Shown here piece by piece: positions 43,826 to 54,158 of a DNA stretch of 64,000 nt (within the stretch, counting starts at the first letter, position 1; each line of letters opens with the position of its first letter). A model generated the notes under the pieces. That model was not told the DNA's origin and made no database searches. It saw only the letters and a list, made by a program, of their open reading frames with translations. A program made the translations under genes and the position numbers. The stretch spans positions 1,054,001-1,118,000 of the forward strand of contig CM074765.1 of assembly GCA_037355855.1 (NCBI GenBank). The letters run 5' to 3'. The DNA is from Pseudo-nitzschia pungens. Taxonomy: Eukaryota > Bacillariophyta > Bacillariophyceae > Bacillariales > Bacillariaceae.

Positions 43826-45385
43826 CGTTGCCTTGCGTGCTGTTCGCAGTAGTAGTTGGAGCTGCCATGCTGCTTTCGTTCTTTGCTTCTATCGGTGAGT
43901 GTTTTGTGGATTGGTGGGTGGGTGAGAGTGAGAATTCCGATCTGTGCTTCAGTGCTCTGTGCTCTCGAATTTCGAACTCTGTGCTGGCACGTCTCGAAAG
44001 TTGCGGTTTCTCGTGTTGGAATGAAGGAATGATGAAAGTTGCATCCATCACTGACGATTCATCGGTGCGGGATTCATCAAAACACTAGTACTAGTAGTAC
44101 TAGTAGTACTAGTAGTACTAGGTCCTACTACTAGTAGTAGAAGAAGTCGATGAGTGAATTATGTGTTTGGTTCGATCCGCAGGCGTTTGGATCAGCAGTG
44201 TCCACTACAGCAGCATTGTTAGCCTCATCGGATGTCTTCTGCATCAGTGTTGGTAGACAACCTTCTTCTTGTCCTTCTTGTTATCATAGTATAGTGAACC
44301 ACTCAAAGACATACAACGTCCCCAACATTTTTGTGTTCAAGAAGCTGCAAAGGAAAAAAGAAACCAGCTGCAACAATACAAAGGTCAACATCACCAATGA
44401 CAAAGTATGTACTACTACTACTACTACCACCACCTCACTTGAATATTCTTTATTCCTGAAGAAGAGAAGAAACAGAGATGGAATTAGGTCATTTGAGTTT
44501 ATGATGATATTGAATCCATCTTCATCCAATGCATCAACCCAGCATCCACTTCAGCAAGGAGGAGCTCACTGCATCCAATCCACCATTCCTTTGTGCCTGC
44601 CCAGCACAAACCCATTCCCCAGCAATAGTACTACTACTAGTATCCCTAAACCACCAGCAGTCTCTCTTTTATAACTTCAGTGGCAACGTTGTCTATCTTC
44701 CTACAAGACTGAGGATGACACCACATGTTTCTGAAGACAGTCCCGGTGGCGATTGTCATAATTTTTTGTAACTACTAACTTACTCGTACCTGGATTGAAA
44801 GTAGAAAAGAATAATCTTTGTTCATCAGCCAGAATAATTTGTTGGTTCTCCTCATTTCTCACCATAAATATTCTGTCATTGCACTTAACCAAAAAAGAAA
44901 TAGGGAGGGAAACGACGGAGTCACGATTGAGTTTCGTCCAAAAACTTTCCGTTGTGGAGGTTGAAAGAGTGGTATGCGATTTATCCTTAGTCGTGATTCG
45001 GTATGAATGCAAAACACGTTTCGGACCCACATTCAAAACACTATGGCGAACATGGCCATTGTCGTTGTCACATCCTTTGAATTTCATGTTGCGGCAATTT
45101 TTTTGGGAAAGTCACCGGTCAATTTACGATTTACACCGAACCTTTGCCGATGGCTCCACCGAATCAGGTATCAATAATAAAACTTCGGAGGCAAATACTT
45201 TTTGAATTTCATCTACCGCAAAAGTACCGATTAAAAAGGAAGATTTCGGGTAATTAGAGAACTAATTCGATCCACCCCATTCTATCCGAGACAAAACTAA
45301 TCTCTGAGATGCATCACATTATATAATACCGCGATTCATTTACCATCTTACAACGAGGGTAAACGCAACATTAAACACTTAAACC
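43826..45385. other. Spacer with CTAGTA microsatellites
   Basis: 1.56 kb between divergent genes. It has ACTAGT/AGTACT tandem units at about 44085-44138 and short (TAC)n runs near 44409 and 44629. Open frames at 44150-44674 (plus) and 44701-45087 (minus) have no domain or splice logic. The second is the better of the two but is not called. Confidence 0.5.
44085..44138. repeat. CTAGTA-type microsatellite
   Basis: Tandem ACTAGTACTAGTAGT units with a short interruption (GGTCC). They lie in a spacer, and shorter versions occur in other spacers of the window. Confidence 0.85.
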
Positions 45386-48094
45386 ATGAAGTTTCTTCGT
45401 CCACAATCGGCTTTGTCGTTTGGGACTGCTTTCTTATTCTTCCTCCCATCCGTTCTGCAAGTTTCAGCCACATCTACCTGCAAAACCATTAGTAAGTGAG
45501 AACCCGAAAAACATGATGGGGGAGTTTCGAGGTGCCCGTGCTTAAAAGCAGAGAACGTTCACTATTATTATTATTTCTAACCTTTGGAATTCCATGGCCC
45601 AATTCTCTTCGATTCGGTAGCACAAATCGCGTGCTCCAAAGACTCGCTCGACATCTTTTGCAAGGCGCTGAAAAGAACGGGTCTCGACGACAAACTGAAT
45701 GATCTCAACATCCACTTTACGGCCTTCGCGCCAATCGACGCTGCGTGGGAGGAAATTTTGAACGATCTCAAATACAACAATATCTACGAATGTCCCAAGG
45801 ACACGCTCCGACAATTGTTGCTGTACCACATTCGAGAATACCAAGTGCTGGACAGAGGCGATCTGGCAGATCGTTGCACCGAACTTCTCGAAATGGCAAA
45901 CGGCGAATCCACACGCACAATTTGTCAGGACCACAAAAATAGGATTTTTCAGAAAGGAGGCGGCAACTCCAACGCCGACAAACCAGAGATTATTTCTTTC
46001 AACAATATGGGATGCAATGGTATCGTACACATTTTGAATGAAGCGATGTTACCAAGGTATGTGACACGAGATGAAATGTAGTGCGAAGTACAGAGGTAGA
46101 TTCTCCGTAGCTGCATATTGCTTTGTTGCTGCTGTTGCTGTTGTCGTCGTCGTCATCGTCATCGTCTCATGCAGCGATCACTTGTTTGCGTTTCCCTTCT
46201 CCCTTATAGCGATCTAGCGGGACGCAGTCCCACATCAGAGCCGACCCGCGTGTTTCAATTCAACGGACCCAAGCCAAATGCGGGACGCAGTCCGACATCG
46301 GAGCCGACCCGCGTGTTTCAATTCAATGGACCCACGTCAAATGCGAAAAAATCTCCGACATCATCACCAACCAAAGTGTTTTACTATGACCGTGGTTCTT
46401 CGTGTTCGTTATATCCCAAATGTGTAGAGGAAGGTCTCACAGGAGAATGCTGTCCAACAGACGATGGGATGAAGTTAGATTGCTGCTTCGACAACGAGCC
46501 TACGCCTTCCTCATGCTCTGCCCATCCCCAATGTGTAGAACTCGGACTCACAGGAGAGTGCTGCCCGACCGATGACGACAAGAAACTTGAATGTTGCTCG
46601 GGGAAGAAACCTACCCTCAGACCCACACGAAAGCCTACACCGAAACCTACCATCAGTTCCTCGTGTTCGGCCCATCCTCAATGCGCAAAGCTAGGACTCA
46701 CAGGAGAATGCTGTCCGACCGACGACGGCGAGAAACTGAAGTGCTGCTTCGAAGACCACGGTACCTGCTCGACACATCCCAAATGCGCAGCGTTGGGTCT
46801 CACGGGAGAGTGTTGTCCAACCGACGACCGCTGGAAGCTGGATTGTTGCTTCGACAAGCCTCCCGCCGGCTCGTGCGGGGCCTATCCCAGGTGCAGGGAG
46901 CTCGGTCTCAAGGGAGAGTGCTGTCCGACAGACGGAAGCTTGCAATTGGATTGCTGCCACGAAGAGGCAGGACTTCCGATTACGGGCGAGTCGTACTGCC
47001 AACACTCACCCGATTTCCGTTGCTACAAATTTGGTGTGCCGCACTGTTGCCTCGCCAAGAACATCGCATGCCCAAAGATCAAGCCGGAATGCGAAATCGG
47101 ATGGCCCGACGTTGGCGAGTCGTACTGCGCGTATGCTCCGGACTTTGGCTGCTACAAGAACGGTCGTCCGGAGTGCTGCCTGGACGACTCCATCGAATGC
47201 CCCGAGAATCGCCCGGAGTGCGAAGTCGGTTTCCCAATCGTCGGTGACTCGTACTGCACCTTCGCTCCCCATTATGGCTGTTACAAGAATGGATGGCCGG
47301 AGTGCTGTCTCGAAACAACGACTCTCGGATGCCCCATGAAGCGGCCAAAGTGTGATATCGGATTCATTCCGGATCCAGATGGATCCTATTGTTCTGACTT
47401 TCCCGATTATCAATGCTACGAACGGGGGCATCCCAGCTGTTGCTTTACAAAGGATCCCTCCGACTGCCCTGCTGTTCCACCACCATGCAACGTCGGAGCC
47501 AGGGGTTGCGAGAAGGAGGATTCACTACCTTCCCTCTGTAAGTACAAAACGTTGCATGTCACGGCAACGCCAAACGCCCGTTGTTTTTGTTCGTCATCTG
47601 GATTCATCTAACTCTGGCTCTTTCTTCCTTTTATTTTCCCCCCAACAATTTGGATTGATTGCGCAGATGACTTCGTGTGTTCGCAGTACAACTTTGACAT
47701 TTTGTGCTATCTCATCGAGAAAACAGGACTGGACGAAGTTTTGGACAAGGATGGCACATTGACGTTGTTCGCTCCGAGCAACGAGGCATTCAAGAATCTT
47801 GGGGAAGATTTGATAAAGGATCTCCTCGAAAACGACATTGAGAAACTGAAAGACATACTCTTGCACCACGCTTCCGACTCCATCAACTTCGCGGACGATT
47901 TGCTGTGCAACCAGAAGCTCACCACTCTGATCGGTATCGACAACCACGATTGTACCACAACAAAGTGCGACAACGACGGGCAAAAATTCCAGGTGGGCAA
48001 GGGAAACAACTCGAAGTGGCCGTGGATTCAGGCCAAGGACGTTGTGACGTGCAATGGTGTGGCGCACGTCGTGAACAACGTGATTCTCCCCTGA
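45386..48094 (+). CDS. Secreted FAS1 - Cys-rich repeats - FAS1 protein (four exons)
   Basis: Exons are 45386-45491, 45621-46056, 46210-47537 and 47667-48094. All introns are GT-AG (129, 153 and 129 bp) and all junctions keep frame, giving 765 residues. Exon 1 is a signal peptide (SFGTAFLFFLPSVLQVSATS). Exon 2 is a fasciclin domain (CSKDSLDIFCKALKRTGLDD, FTAFAPIDAAWEEI, GIVHILNEAMLP). Exon 3 opens with three Ser/Thr/Pro units (GRSPTSEPTRVFQFNGP). It continues with five copies of a GLTGECCPTDD-x4-L-x-CC module, then four of a YC-x3-PD(F/Y)-x-CY-x-G-x-P-x-CC module. Exon 4 is a second fasciclin domain (FDILCYLIEKTGLDEVL, LTLFAPSNEAF, CNGVAHVVNNVILP). FAS1 domains mediate cell adhesion. A secreted, highly disulphide-bonded matrix or cell-wall role is inferred. 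The longer frame back to 46118 in exon 3 is intron sequence. Confidence 0.88.
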
Positions 48095-48304
48095 GAGCGA
48101 GAGTGTTGCAAAACACCGACTACAACCACCACCCTACCCCCATTCCATTAAGTTGCAGAAAGATACCGCACTGCACAGATCTCGTGCTGTGGCTACAAAA
48201 TTCATAACAATCACGAAAATGCTATTCCTAAGGAGTTGGTTCATGCCAAGTTACAAGTTGTCGCTTGGTGATGGACGGCTCCTAGTACTATGTTTTGTTT
48301 AAAT

Positions 48305-48330
48305 AAGCGTGGGTCTACAGAAACTTACAC
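48305..48330 (+). repeat. Left terminal inverted repeat of the DDD transposon
   Basis: It starts AAGCGTGGGTCTACAGAAAC and is repeated in inverse orientation at the right end without a mismatch. Confidence 0.9.
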
Positions 48331-48767
48331 ATCCGGGTTATTTTGGACGCAGAATATCGATTATGTCCGTTTTCTGTCTTTGCGACCAACGGATAGAGTA
48401 CGGGTTTAGTAAGCAAAGTCGTCTGGTTTTTTGAGACAGGATATGAGCCAAAGCAACAGCAAGAGCCCCACTGTTTTTGCCAACTGTAACCATTCAAACA
48501 GCACACATTGGACACTATTTTATACCCGATGATCGAATTGGCAAGGTCGTGAGCTTTCCAACGGTACCCAACATGACTTATATTGCGCGCCCGGCCTTTT
48601 CTTACATCCGGCCACAAAATAACGTCAAAAATAAAAAAAAAACTCCATTTCAACAACCACAGCAGCTGGTCCTGTCTCACCCCCCCTATCTCCTTAACCA
48701 AGCGCGAGTAAATTATACCATTCTAGCTGAAGCATCTACACTATAAGAGCAACAAGATCTCCAAGTT

Positions 48768-49200
48768 GCGGACTGATTGGACGATTCGGTTGGGAGAAAC
48801 GGACTGGCGAAGCAGCAGCAAAATCACGTCTTTTTTTGGGTCCGAAAAACTACCCCGGTCCAAATAACGGCGAAAATCAATATCTCTGTCCCCGGACCAT
48901 CGATTCCAACCGGACCACTTTGGAGACCTCTATTACATAAAGATAGAGAAGCCTTCCAATTTGCGGATCGATTGGAGGAGTCGTTTTCGAGAATCGAACT
49001 GTACAGTGGGCACACACCCCCTACAGAAGTACAAGCAAAAACCGGTCAAACTACGGCGAAAATTCATATCTCGGTCCCCACTGCGTCGATTCGGACCGGA
49101 CCACTTCGGACAGCTCTATTATATCAAGATAGACAAGGCCTCCAATTTGCGGATCGATTGGACGTGTCGTTGTCGAGAATCGAACTGTATACTGACCAAG
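48768..49200. repeat. Diverged tandem repeats in the transposon's left part
   Basis: The word GCGGAtcGATTGGA recurs at 48768, 48963 and 49149, spaced 195 and 186 bases. The last two copies share most of the intervening sequence, including TCGAGAATCGAACTGTA and GGACCACTT. They may be subterminal transposase-binding sites. Confidence 0.7.
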
Positions 49201-49206
49201 CAAAAA

Positions 49207-51981
49207 ATGGAAGAAAATAGGAATGAAACTGCTGTTCTTCCACCAGGGAAGACAGTGTTGCCTGTTGGATCCTTCAGGAATGGCTATCAACTACCTGTAT
49301 GCGAGAGAACGGAGGCTGCGGCAAGGCATCTGGCTACTGTCCACAGATTCAATGGCAAACAAACCACAGCTGAGGCAATGAGAGCCTATGGATTCACCGA
49401 AGAACAATGTGCAAACCGGTCGTTGCAAAAAAGAGTGCTGAGGCTAAAGACCAAGTACCTGAAGGAGTCTGTTCCAGTGGCGATTACCCTACCCATTGGA
49501 CCACCGACGATTTCTCCTTTGACGTCTGCTGGTGGTGGATCTGCAACAAAGAAGAGCACAAGAGACAGCAGTGGAAACTTCAATAGCCTAAACAAAAGTT
49601 CAATCACGACTTCCAGCAGCAATAGTGGAAGCAAGAGAGCAAACACAGACGCCGGCACGGACGTCGACGCGGACGCGGACGCGGACGCAGACGCGGGGGA
49701 GGACGCCGACGCCCACCAGACAGAGGAACCAAAGCCACAGCAGTCTCTGAAGAAACCAAGGAGAAATCATACCCAATTGATGTATGATATGGCAATGAAA
49801 CAGAAGAAGAAGGACAGAGTTGAACAGTCTTATCTTGCAGCAGAGAAGATGTACAAAGAGCAGCCTGGATCAAAGTATATCTCGCTCAAGCAGGCATGTA
49901 CCTTAGCAAACAAAATGAATGGAACTGATATTAAACTGAACACTTTGAGATGGCGCTTGACCCAGGGCAACAAGGGTGTGTCAGTTGGACCCCGAGGAAG
50001 ACCATCAACTCTTCCAGTGGAAGTGGAACAGGCGCTGGTTACAGCAATGGAGACTTCCTTCCTTTTATGTTCTGCTGGAATGAAAGAGAAGCCTAACAGG
50101 AAACAGGCTGTGGAGGATTTGGAAGCCTGTCTTTCAAGGGGACCTTGCTCTTTAAAAAATTTTGGTCATCTTTACAGACGTTTGCAACCCCAGTTTGTTG
50201 AAAGCATTGAAGTGAATAAGAGTAACTCACAGCTGGAGGAGAGGAGAGCACTGTGGACCACCTATAACAAGATTAATGAGTGGTTTAGCAACTTGAAAAC
50301 ATTGTTAATTGAAAAGGGATTCGCCCGTTTGCCAACTGATACGGATCGGTTCAACGGACATCACGGCGAGCTTGTATTCTTGAAGCGCCAATTGCACCGT
50401 ATACTCAACGTCGACGAGACAGGATTAACGCTCGACGGTACGTGCACTCGCGCTGGCGGTCGTCCAGTAACTGAATACGGTCCGCGGAGCGCGACTCTGC
50501 CAAAGGGAGCATCGAAAGCTTTCAAAAGTAGCTCGCGTTGTACGATGATAGGGGGAAGCACTGCTGCTGGAGATCCCATTCCAGTACACTTTCAACTCAA
50601 GAGCAACGCAGCAGAAGAGAGTAAACGAATCTCCCGTAGTTTTGCTAATGAAATGAATCGCGCAGGCACCTGCAAAGGAATATGGGGCTTCAACGAACTC
50701 ACTAAACGGCCTCACACCGCAAACTGCAATGCCAACGCTGGTATGGACAGCGAGGAATTTTGTAAGTACGTGCTAACAAGTCTTCTTCCGTTGTATCCAG
50801 ACGTTCAGCCAGCGAAGGGTCAATGGGTCTTGTTAATCGTGGATTCAGGTCCCGGACGTCATGACAAAACGCTGCTGCAAGAACTTAGCCGAAAGGGTGT
50901 GCTATTACTACCAGGAGTGCCGAACACAACTCACGTCACACAAGTTACTGACTGCAGCTACGGCCCCTTCAAGACGGCCTATCGCAAGAATAAGAAGAAA
51001 CTACATACAGTCCGTTCTTTAGAACAGAAATCGCTGCGGACGAGCGATTATCCAGCGATGGTGTTCGGATTACGAGATACCACGACGGGTACGCAACTAG
51101 AGTCTGCGTTCGATGCGGCGTTCTCACCGGAGCAATCAAGATCTTTTTGGGAGAAGGTTGGAATTAGTCCCTTCACACGAAACTGTCTCGGAGATCGTAA
51201 CATAGTTCACGAGCTAATGATTTTGCCAAACGGAGATATTGACGAAACAAAAGATCCAGCGACGGTTCAGTTGCTTGAACTCGAACGACGAAACACCGTG
51301 GCGGTCGAAACGCTGATCAATTTTGGTTTCGACGGAGACGTATTTCGTAAGCAAGCACCGCGGAAACAGCAACGAGTCACGAGATCCGAAGCAACTACGG
51401 CGCGCGCGATCCAAGACGCGATCGCAAAGGCAAACACGGCGGGAAAGAAGTACATCGTTCTTGGTGGTAGGCCGTACAACTGCCACGATCAACACATTGC
51501 GGACGAAAGAGCGCGTCGCGAAAAAGAGATCGAAAAAATGAAATCCGAAAAGGCAAAAGCGGAGGTATATGCGAAGAAGGAAACGGATTGCAAAGCGCTA
51601 ATTCAGTCATGCAGCGGCGATTTTGCAAAGCTGCGGGTGAACGATATTAAAAAAATTTACGAGTGGAAGCTTGGGAAAAAGGCTACAGGTCTGAAGAAAG
51701 AGGAGATACTGACTGCACTAGTAGCAGTGAAGGATGATCCCCCAGTTGGTGCAGTTCAATGGACTGAAGGGGATGACGCTGAACTGAAGGAGTTACAGCA
51801 AGAGGATATCACAATTAAAGAAACAGAGGTTGGAAAGAAGATGGCAGTGGATCTTGAAAAATTTGTAGACACAGCAGTAACTCTCACGAACGAGAGGATG
51901 GAAGTTGCAAAGAAACTTCTACCCCCTGAGAAATTCAAAACACTCCAGGAAGCGCGAGCGTTGTGGCCCTGTGAGGAGTAG
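49207..51981 (+). CDS. Transposase with DDD catalytic core, HTH region and C-terminal SAP-like motif
   Basis: 924 residues from the ATG at 49207 (MEENRNETAVLPPG). The frame is open back to 48961, but that part lies in non-coding tandem repeats. The N-terminal region has a basic helical part (QTTAEAMRAYGFTEEQCANR) and a Ser/Asp-rich linker with an Asp-Ala run. A CENP-B/Psq-like HTH candidate follows (YISLKQACTLANKMNGTDIK). The catalytic core holds D403 in LNVDETGLTL, D546 in LLIVDSGPGRH and D582 in VTQVTDCSYGPFK, a DDE_1-type arrangement. The C-terminal region is basic and helical, with a SAP-like segment (LRVNDIKKIYEWKLGKKATG) that could aid DNA binding. Codon style shifts near 50330 and again near 51650 from AT-leaning to richer in CG dinucleotides and back, which may reflect mixed origin. 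Confidence 0.88.
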   Translation: MEENRNETAVLPPGKTVLPVGSFRNGYQLPVCERTEAAARHLATVHRFNGKQTTAEAMRAYGFTEEQCANRSLQKRVLRLKTKYLKESVPVAITLPIGPPTISPLTSAGGGSATKKSTRDSSGNFNSLNKSSITTSSSNSGSKRANTDAGTDVDADADADADAGEDADAHQTEEPKPQQSLKKPRRNHTQLMYDMAMKQKKKDRVEQSYLAAEKMYKEQPGSKYISLKQACTLANKMNGTDIKLNTLRWRLTQGNKGVSVGPRGRPSTLPVEVEQALVTAMETSFLLCSAGMKEKPNRKQAVEDLEACLSRGPCSLKNFGHLYRRLQPQFVESIEVNKSNSQLEERRALWTTYNKINEWFSNLKTLLIEKGFARLPTDTDRFNGHHGELVFLKRQLHRILNVDETGLTLDGTCTRAGGRPVTEYGPRSATLPKGASKAFKSSSRCTMIGGSTAAGDPIPVHFQLKSNAAEESKRISRSFANEMNRAGTCKGIWGFNELTKRPHTANCNANAGMDSEEFCKYVLTSLLPLYPDVQPAKGQWVLLIVDSGPGRHDKTLLQELSRKGVLLLPGVPNTTHVTQVTDCSYGPFKTAYRKNKKKLHTVRSLEQKSLRTSDYPAMVFGLRDTTTGTQLESAFDAAFSPEQSRSFWEKVGISPFTRNCLGDRNIVHELMILPNGDIDETKDPATVQLLELERRNTVAVETLINFGFDGDVFRKQAPRKQQRVTRSEATTARAIQDAIAKANTAGKKYIVLGGRPYNCHDQHIADERARREKEIEKMKSEKAKAEVYAKKETDCKALIQSCSGDFAKLRVNDIKKIYEWKLGKKATGLKKEEILTALVAVKDDPPVGAVQWTEGDDAELKELQQEDITIKETEVGKKMAVDLEKFVDTAVTLTNERMEVAKKLLPPEKFKTLQEARALWPCEE

Positions 51982-52576
51982 CGCGAGCGCGAGCGCTTGT
52001 AGTTAATGTTGTTAGTGGTTTAAACTTTAAAGTGGTTTATTTGTTACAGGAGATACATGCCTTTATTATTGTTGCAAATACATGTAATCAGAGCAAAAAA
52101 AAGTGATCTCGGAGATTTCGAACCTCTATTTCGAACCTCTATTGATAGACGGACGGACGCTGAGACAGGAGGAGTTGTAAGCGCTAAAGCCATTGGATGA
52201 CGCACGTGTAGAAAATATACTGGATGCTACGGTGTCTCAATGACATTGCTTACTAAACTCGTACCATTTAAGCTGCACCCCCATGTGTTTTTTTTAATAT
52301 AACTCCAGATAGTTAAAAAGTTATGGGATTTAGAAGGTGAGCACAGAACCGAACTGCCTTGTTGGTAGTAGTTGTAATGGAATTTTTTTTCATCTTGTCA
52401 GCTGGTCGCGCATGCCCGAATATTGAGTTTCTGAGAAGGAATGGAAACGGGAATGGAAACGAAAATTGACACCGTGTATTTAGTCAGATATTTTTCCAAA
52501 ATTCGTCTCCCAAACTTCTTTTGCCTTTTTCTCGAAAACTACTTTTGCGCGCACCCATTTTCAACATCCGGGTTCG

Positions 52577-52602
52577 GTGTAAGTTTCTGTAGACCCACGC
52601 TT
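52577..52602 (-). repeat. Right terminal inverted repeat of the DDD transposon
   Basis: It is the exact reverse complement of 48305-48330 and ends ...GTAGACCCACGCTT. Confidence 0.9.
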
Positions 52603-52603
52603 A

Positions 52604-53300
52604 AATTATTTTTTTAAATCTTGGTTTTGAGAAAGTTTGAAAAACTCTTGCGAGAGCGGTCGTACTAGTCGAGTAGTTTTTTCACTATTACGAAGTACAA
52701 CTACGGCACGTACGAGCACGTCGTAGTATTAATAGTATTGTTATTTTTTCAGAAGACGGGTTGACAGATAGACAGACAGACAGTCCACAAAATGGAAAGG
52801 GTGTCACAACGTCATCTTTCGTGTGAACGTGTTCTTCAATTGGAAACCTGACTTTGTGCAATAGCAGCATCTTGATGTACGAGTAAGGTTACGGGAAGGA
52901 AGGTATTACTATTATGATTAATTACTTGCATTTTGTTATCCGTTGCCGTTAGGATACGGCAATCACATTGTACACTACTCGTACCGTACACTGCTGTAGT
53001 ACACCAAACCTGGGGTGTCAGCTGTCTCGAACCGACGTTCCAAACACCAAGCAGATTTGTAGGCCCGGCAACTCCTCCCGCCGCTCAAAGCCGAAAACGT
53101 GCTTCAGGCCACAGATAACCTCACCGCCCGTGATTTATCGATTGATTGATAGATTGATTCATCTCGATCGAGCTGAAGATCGCAAGCAACCCGAGAACTA
53201 ACCAAAGAAGTAATATTCGTTCCAACTTCTACCCAGGAGCATCTAGGAATCGTTCCCTGCTCTTCCCCAACAACGGCCGATTGATCGACACAACACAAAC
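52604..53300. other. Intergenic stretch
   Basis: About 700 bases between the transposon and the next gene. It holds a GTAAGGTTACGGG word at 52883-52895 and GATAGACAGACAGACAG near 52766. No gene is supported. Confidence 0.5.
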
Positions 53301-54158
53301 ATGATCAGCCCATCCTCTTCCCTGTCGTCTCGTCGGCGGTCCCGACGAACAAAAACGAATGGGCGTTACGCTCCCGTGGTCCAGAAAATGGTACTCGTCG
53401 TCTCGTGCCTGGTCGGCATTGGTGGATTTTACTCGTTTTGCGGCTTGTCCGTTCTGCTCTTGCCGAGCAGCAGCCACGCCTTTTCGGTGGTCTCGCAAAC
53501 TAAAGCTTTGGCACCCCACACAGTGATCGGCAGCAACCACAACGATCAGAATGCAAACACAAACACGGCTTCGAATTCGGCCCTGTGCATGGCTCCCAAA
53601 TCCCCCCAGCCACGACAACCACGGCGGATGCTCAAGAAACGAACCCCGAAAGATGGCGACCGACGACGACGAAACAGTCGCAGGAGAAGCGCATCCACCG
53701 CCGCCGACTTCTCCGGGGCCGGCAACCCGCAAAGGACGGCACCGGGAATTCTCGGGGGCGGCAACAACAGCAACAACAAACAAACCATGGCGGCAAATGC
53801 AAATGCAAGTACCAATGCCTTTCGATCCGAACCGCAATTGCTCCAGGAATACCGACCTCTCGTTCCCTCCGTCCGGCGGGACATGGGAGAAGACTACTGG
53901 ATCGATCCCGCCGATCTGGAAAAGGAACAGCGCCGCATCGAGGCCCAGCAACGACAGAACGCCGAGCGGCTAAGCAGTAGCAACAACCCTTCCGCCCAGA
54001 CGATTTCCCAGGAAAAGCTCATGACCGAGGTCAAGGCGCCCTACCGACAAAACTGGATCGGTTACTTTTCCCTCATGGTGGCTGTCCTGTCGATCATTGT
54101 GTCCCAGTTTCCGGAGCTTCTGGAACCGGCGCCGATCACGAGGTTCCCCGACCTGTAG
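53301..54158 (+). CDS. Plastid-type targeted protein with C-terminal membrane span, unknown function
   Basis: 285 residues, single exon. A basic N-terminus is followed by a hydrophobic stretch near residues 30-60 (MVLVVSCLVGIGGFYSFCGL) and then SSSHAFSVVS, which can be read as a plastid cleavage motif. Residues 95-180 are Arg/Ser/Asn-rich and look disordered. The segment LLQEYRPLVPSVRRDMGEDY WIDPADLEKEQRR looks like the conserved core. A single membrane span lies near the C-terminus (NWIGYFSLMVAVLSIIVSQF), followed by PELLEPAPITRFPDL. A small plastid membrane subunit or assembly factor is possible; I do not recognise the family. The antisense frame is shorter and Arg-rich without domains. Confidence 0.7.
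   Translation: MISPSSSLSSRRRSRRTKTNGRYAPVVQKMVLVVSCLVGIGGFYSFCGLSVLLLPSSSHAFSVVSQTKALAPHTVIGSNHNDQNANTNTASNSALCMAPKSPQPRQPRRMLKKRTPKDGDRRRRNSRRRSASTAADFSGAGNPQRTAPGILGGGNNSNNKQTMAANANASTNAFRSEPQLLQEYRPLVPSVRRDMGEDYWIDPADLEKEQRRIEAQQRQNAERLSSSNNPSAQTISQEKLMTEVKAPYRQNWIGYFSLMVAVLSIIVSQFPELLEPAPITRFPDL

Larger units (their letters stand above)
48304..52603 (+). mobile_element. Complete DNA transposon, DDD (pogo/Jerky-like), TA target site
   Basis: The element is bounded by 26-base inverted ends, 48305-48330 and 52577-52602, that match perfectly. The outermost bases can be read as a TA duplication (48304-48305 and 52602-52603), as expected for pogo/Tc1-mariner relatives, or as AAAT on both sides. 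The body is about 4.3 kb with one transposase gene (49207-51981). The left third holds diverged tandem repeats. Identity of the ends and an intact frame suggest recent activity. Confidence 0.85.

Noticed and set aside
44701..45087. 128-residue minus-strand frame in the spacer before the FAS1 gene
   Set aside because: It begins with ATG and has normal composition, but shows no domain, leader or splice sites.
46118..46209. Cys/Arg-rich start of the open frame before the FAS1 exon 3
   Set aside because: It is TGCTGT/CGTCGT simple repeat inside an intron. Splicing at 46209/46210 keeps frame with exon 2.
48961..49206. N-terminal extension of the transposase open frame
   Set aside because: It lies in the tandem repeats of the element. 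The ATG at 49207 starts the unique part.
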